A stretch of 55,665 nucleotides of DNA, from the NCBI GenBank assembly GCA_001465015.1, contig LNEO01000275.1, positions 1 through 55,665 on the forward strand, written 5' to 3'. Of the stretch, positions 52,265-55,665 are shown one piece after another; the first letter of the stretch is position 1, and each line of letters starts with the position of its first letter. The translations under genes were made by a program, and so were the position numbers. The notes under the pieces were generated by a model. The model did no database searches. It saw only the letters and a list, made by a program, of their open reading frames with translations, and was not told where the DNA came from. The stretch is from Deltaproteobacteria bacterium Ga0077539. GTDB lineage: Bacteria > Myxococcota_A > Polyangia > Polyangiales > Ga0077539.

Positions 52265-53851
52265 GTGTTGCGTCGCGCTTCGCTCCTGCTCTTCGCGCTC
52301 TTGTCCGCGTGCGGACCCTCGCAACCCAGCGCTCTGCAGCTTCCGGGGTGCGAAGGGCAGCCGCGGAGCCGCTGCGTCAGGAGCCTGTCGATGGGCGATC
52401 GCTTCGGCTGCGCGCTGCTCGGCGACGGGACCGCGTGGTGTTGGGGGCGCAACGACGAGAGCCAGCTCGGCTACGAGTCGAGCGACCTATGCCCCGAGCG
52501 GCAGAGCAACGGACAGACGCGCGGCGTCGCGTGTCACAAGGCGCCACAACAAGTGGGCGGCGTTCGAGACGCGGTGGCGGTGAGCGCCGGCTCGTCGCAT
52601 GTGTGCGTGCTCACGGCCGCGAAGGTGGTTCGATGTTGGGGATCGAACACGACGGGCCAGCTCGGCAACGGAGCGACCCTGCCGAGCGTCGCCGCCGTCA
52701 ACGTCAGCGGCGTCGAGGACGCATCCGCGATCGCCTCGGGTGCAAGGCACACCTGCGTGGTGGTGCGCGGCGCGGTGTTTTGCTGGGGCAGCAACGAGCG
52801 AGGACAGCTCGGCGTCGAGAGCACCGGCGCTCGTTGCGCCTCGGGCGAAGAGTTGATTTCGTGTTCACGAACGCCGGTGCGCGTCCCGATGTTGACCGAC
52901 GTCGTCGCGCTGAGCGCGGGCGACGAGCACACCTGCGCGCAGACCATGCGCGGCGAGGTGCACTGCTGGGGGACCAACAGCAACGGCGAGCTCGGTCGCG
53001 GCACCGCAGGCGCGACGGTCGAGCCTCGGCCTGCTCCGGTGCTGCTCGGGACGGGGCCGCTCACGCGGGTGCGCTCGCTCGTCGCGGGCGGACACCACAC
53101 ATGTGTGCACCGCGAGGACGGCGCGGTTCTGTGCTGGGGCAGCAGCGAGAGCGGGCAGCTCGGCGTGAGCGTTCCGACAGCGCCGCACGAGCCGTGCGCG
53201 GGGCCGTGCATCGACTCACCAGTCGCGGTCGAAGGTTTCGAAGGCAATGGATCGAGCGATCCGGATGTCGCAGAGCCCGACGCGACGACGCCCGACGCGA
53301 CGACGCCCGACGCGGGAGGCTTCGACGGACGGTCGAGCGACGGTGGAGCCGACGGACGGTCGAGCGACGGTGGAGCCGCGGACGCATCGCGGCCTCCGTT
53401 GATGGACGCGAGCGTCGACGGAGCTCGCCCGCCCACCGATGGATCGGCCGACGCGGACGCAGCACGACCTCCATCCATGGACGCGAGCGCGGCAGACAGC
53501 GGCGCGACAGTGCTCCCGACGGCGGTCGCGTCGAGCGTGGCCGCAGGCGCGGCGTTTACGTGCGTTCACACGACGGATGGAACCGTTCGTTGCTTCGGCG
53601 CCAATCGCTCGGGCGAGCTCGGCAGCGGTCGCGTCGATGAAGGCGGCCCAACGATCTCGAACGTGATCGCGTCGCCCGGCTCTGCGCCGACCAATCCGTT
53701 GCAAGGTGTACGCTCGATCGAGGCGGGCTCGAGCACCACGTGCGTCGTCCTCAACGATCGCAGCGCGCGGTGTTGGGGCTCCAACGAGAGCGGCGCCCTC
53801 GGCAACGGAACGCTCAGCGAACACTTCGGACCGGTGGCGGTGACATGGTGA
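52265..53851 (+). CDS. RCC1-repeat lipoprotein with seven repeats and a split propeller
   Basis: 528 residues from a GTG start that gives a short signal and lipobox (LLLFALLSAC). Seven RCC1-type repeats follow, each with two Cys, the second in CWG or CFG (for example VSAGSSHVCVL / VVRCWGSNTTGQLGNG). The Cys pairs are likely disulfides that lock the propeller outside the cell. Between the fifth and sixth repeats sits an Asp/Ala/Ser-rich insert of about 90 residues encoded by short DNA repeats (53279-53377). RCC1 propellers bind proteins; the partner may be the M23 peptidase whose ATG overlaps the last codons by 7 nt. Confidence 0.88.
   Translation: MLRRASLLLFALLSACGPSQPSALQLPGCEGQPRSRCVRSLSMGDRFGCALLGDGTAWCWGRNDESQLGYESSDLCPERQSNGQTRGVACHKAPQQVGGVRDAVAVSAGSSHVCVLTAAKVVRCWGSNTTGQLGNGATLPSVAAVNVSGVEDASAIASGARHTCVVVRGAVFCWGSNERGQLGVESTGARCASGEELISCSRTPVRVPMLTDVVALSAGDEHTCAQTMRGEVHCWGTNSNGELGRGTAGATVEPRPAPVLLGTGPLTRVRSLVAGGHHTCVHREDGAVLCWGSSESGQLGVSVPTAPHEPCAGPCIDSPVAVEGFEGNGSSDPDVAEPDATTPDATTPDAGGFDGRSSDGGADGRSSDGGAADASRPPLMDASVDGARPPTDGSADADAARPPSMDASAADSGATVLPTAVASSVAAGAAFTCVHTTDGTVRCFGANRSGELGSGRVDEGGPTISNVIASPGSAPTNPLQGVRSIEAGSSTTCVVLNDRSARCWGSNESGALGNGTLSEHFGPVAVTW
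53279..53377. repeat. Tandem coding repeats inside the RCC1 lipoprotein gene
   Basis: GACGCGACGACGCCC twice (53279-53293, 53294-53308), giving DATTP repeats, and a 27-bp unit twice in a row (53324-53350, 53351-53377), giving DGRSSDGGA repeats. All units are multiples of three, so copy-number change would alter the linker length without a frameshift. Confidence 0.85.
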
Positions 53852-55470
53852 ACCACAAAGAGAAGACAGAGAGCCGCGCGCGCGTGCTCGGGCCGACACG
53901 CTCGAAAGCGCTCGGCGCGCTCGCCGCGCTCGCGATCACCCACGGCAGCTGCGGTCCCATGGAGCTCGCGCCGGCAGGCGGCTACGCCAACGGCTCGCGC
54001 GGCGCGTGCACACCCGGCGCGTCGTCGGCGCAGTTTCGCTCGCAGCAGGCGCCGCCGACGAGCATGGAGCCCGGAGATCGCGCCAACGTGAGCGTGACCT
54101 TCGACAACTGCAGCGGCGCGGCGTGGCGCGCGGGCGAGGTCGCGCTCGTCGCCGCGACATCGACGCGAGGCGAGTGGGGCGTGGCGCGCGTCGCGCTCAC
54201 CTCGGACGTCGCCGACGGCGAGCGAGTGACGGTGCCGTTCGAGATCCGCGCGCCCAGCGAGCCAGGTCGTTACTTGATTTCGTGGGCGATGTCGCTCTCG
54301 GGCGGCGAGCGCCTCCAGGAGCCGACGCCCGAGGTCCCTGTGGACGTTCGATCGTCCGGAGATTGCTCGCGGCCCGGGCCCGTCGCGCGATTTCGCAGGC
54401 AAGAGCCCCCGCCCGAGTTCGTCGGCGTTCGCGAGCCGGTGCGCGGGAGGGTGACGTTCATCAACTGCGGCGCCGAGCCCTGGACGAGAGGAGAGCGTTG
54501 GACGCTCGTGTCGGCGTTGCCCGACGGCCGCAGCCACATCGAAACGACGCGCGTCGGGATGCCGTCGGATGTTCCATTCGGAGCGGAGGTCACGATCGAC
54601 GTCGACGGCACCACGCCCGAGGCGCCCGGCGTGTACCCATACGCGTGGTCGATCGCGCGCGAGGGCGAGCGGGTCGGAGAGAGCTCTCCAGAGCATCGAA
54701 TGACGGTGAATCACCGCTTCGAATGCGGGACCAACAGCGGTCCCACTGCGAAATTTCTCTCGCAGAACGCGCCGGACGAGCTCGACCCAGGCCAGGCCGT
54801 CGACGTCGATGTGTCCTTCGCCAACTGCGGTACCGTGCCGTGGGACGGGCGCTTTCGACTGCGCTCTGCGCCCCCCGCCACGGACGGCCGCTGGGGCGCA
54901 GGAAACATCGCGCTCCCGATCGTCGTCGGTCCGGGTTTTCGCGCGACGACGCGCTTTCGAATCGTCGCGCCGCGAGCGCCAGGCGCTCACGCGTATCGCT
55001 GGGCCGTGAGCGAGGGAGCAACCGCGCTCGACAACCCGACGCCAGAGCGCTCGATTCGCGTGCGATTCGGGCCAGGTCCGTGCGAGGTTCGGCCCGTTCC
55101 TGGCGGGGTCACGTCGCCATACGGTTATCGTATTCACCCGATCTCGGGCGTTCGTCGATTGCACACGGGTATCGACTTCGCTGGCGCGAACAACTCGACG
55201 CCGATCAAGTCGTGCCGCGCAGGCGTCGTCGTCGCCGCTGGATGGCGAGGCAGTTTCGGCTACACCGTCGAGGTCTCGCACGGCGGCGGCATGACCACGC
55301 TCTACGCGCACCAGCACCACATCATCAGCGGCATCAGCCCCGGCGTCTCCGTCTCGGGCGGACAGATCATCGGCGTCGTCGGAACCACCGGCGCATCCAC
55401 GGGACCCCACTTGCACTTCGAGGTGCGGCAGCAAGGCACCCCGATCGATCCGACGCCGTACATCCCTTAG
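53845..55470 (+). CDS. M23 peptidase lipoprotein with three NBR1-like Ig modules
   Basis: 541 residues with a lipoprotein-like signal (ALAALAITHGSC, Cys 36). Three similar modules of about 110 residues follow (near 63-168, 181-290 and 302-408). Each has a Trp/Cys pattern like SVTFDNCSGAAWRAGE, VTFINCGAEPWTRGE or VSFANCGTVPWDG, as in the NBR1-type Ig-like domain. The C-terminal lysostaphin-type M23 domain has H440-TGI-D444, H489 (LYAHQHH) and H522-L-H524 (HLHFEV), so the zinc site is intact. It should cut peptidoglycan cross-links. The ATG at 53845 overlaps the RCC1 gene by 7 nt. NBR1-like modules joined to M23 are unusual. Confidence 0.87.
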   Translation: MVNHKEKTESRARVLGPTRSKALGALAALAITHGSCGPMELAPAGGYANGSRGACTPGASSAQFRSQQAPPTSMEPGDRANVSVTFDNCSGAAWRAGEVALVAATSTRGEWGVARVALTSDVADGERVTVPFEIRAPSEPGRYLISWAMSLSGGERLQEPTPEVPVDVRSSGDCSRPGPVARFRRQEPPPEFVGVREPVRGRVTFINCGAEPWTRGERWTLVSALPDGRSHIETTRVGMPSDVPFGAEVTIDVDGTTPEAPGVYPYAWSIAREGERVGESSPEHRMTVNHRFECGTNSGPTAKFLSQNAPDELDPGQAVDVDVSFANCGTVPWDGRFRLRSAPPATDGRWGAGNIALPIVVGPGFRATTRFRIVAPRAPGAHAYRWAVSEGATALDNPTPERSIRVRFGPGPCEVRPVPGGVTSPYGYRIHPISGVRRLHTGIDFAGANNSTPIKSCRAGVVVAAGWRGSFGYTVEVSHGGGMTTLYAHQHHIISGISPGVSVSGGQIIGVVGTTGASTGPHLHFEVRQQGTPIDPTPYIP

Positions 55471-55665
55471 CAGGGAAGCGGATTTGGGCGCGACAGCCCT
55501 GATATTCGTGAGGGAACAACGCGTACGCTCGCTCGCCTCACGGCCAGAGGTCGAGCCCTCATCGTCACCCCAGTTCAGTGAGGGAAAGGAGCAGCGCAGC
55601 TTCGGCCCGGAGCCAAGGGGCCGGGCAACAACGCACCTACGGTGCGGAGCGCAGCGGGCTCGCGC
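55471..55665. other. Non-coding tail with short inverted repeats
   Basis: After the peptidase stop there is no supported gene. GTGAGG (55508-55513) faces CCTCAC (55536-55541), and GCCCGG (55605-55610) faces CCGGGC (55621-55626). One of these may help end the RCC1-M23 transcript; neither has a T-run. Confidence 0.4.

Noticed and set aside
53279..53377. A CRISPR-like repeat array
   Set aside because: The repeats are directly adjacent, short and in frame within a coding linker; no spacers are present.

Overview
The window is GC-rich bacterial DNA with strong G/C preference at third codon positions and many GTG starts. It has three Pkn-type Ser/Thr kinases with transmembrane tails (one carrying PEGA repeats), many lipoproteins with Asp/Ala-rich linkers, an RCC1-repeat lipoprotein and beta-barrel-like secreted proteins. 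Together these point to a chromosome of a Myxococcota bacterium, most likely class Polyangia. This is inferred from gene style; no rRNA or tRNA gene is visible. No CRISPR array, prophage, transposase or integrase was found.

Layout. 1-140: tandem 58-bp repeat. 0.2-10.1 kb: a frameshifted kinase, an SDR-type epimerase, a PCP_red-domain protein, YebC, a CBM9-like lipoprotein, a secreted barrel-like protein with a small lipoprotein, a split YeeE/YedE (thiosulfate-type) pair and an unknown lipoprotein. 10.1-13.3 kb: a MITE-like 130-bp inverted repeat, an unknown membrane protein, an M15 peptidase lipoprotein, a NUDIX hydrolase and a Cys-rich lipoprotein. 13.3-21.5 kb, all minus strand: an alpha-helical unknown, a DUF2723-type membrane glycosyltransferase, a flippase-like protein and two intact Ser/Thr kinases. 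21.8-29.5 kb: mutL, a frameshifted phosphomannomutase, a sterol-desaturase-type hydroxylase, a secreted beta-propeller protein, a 3'-truncated NmrA gene and a barrel-like protein. 29.6-33 kb: a large esterase lipoprotein and a heavily decayed glycosyltransferase. 33-37.4 kb: a MacA/permease/ATPase export operon bracketed by two paralogous small helical proteins that share an upstream motif. 38-44.6 kb: fatty-acid desaturase, thioredoxin reductase, a secreted unknown, a DUF3160 lipoprotein and an ECF sigma factor with a C-terminal membrane anchor. 44.6-48.4 kb: a 1240-residue fusion of NfnB/GltD-like and NfnA/PyrK-like flavoprotein halves. 48.5-55.5 kb, all plus strand: an HtrA-like pseudoprotease with PDZ domain, three unknowns, the RCC1 lipoprotein and an M23 peptidase with three NBR1-like Ig modules.

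How genes fit together. Several pairs overlap and are probably co-translated: the two YeeE/YedE halves (ATGA), the DUF2723 protein with the flippase (ATGA), the export operon (22 and 8 nt overlaps), and the RCC1 lipoprotein with the M23 peptidase (7 nt). The sigma factor and DUF3160 lipoprotein form a second likely unit. Four genes are broken (kinase, phosphomannomutase, glycosyltransferase, NmrA), three of them where a piece of the conserved core is missing. This could be real gene decay or assembly error, and raw reads would settle it.

Most unusual candidates: the membrane-anchored sigma factor next to a DUF3160 lipoprotein; the HtrA pseudoprotease; the RCC1/NBR1-Ig-M23 pair; the paralogous small proteins with a shared promoter-like motif; and the long inverted-repeat element at 10.2 kb.
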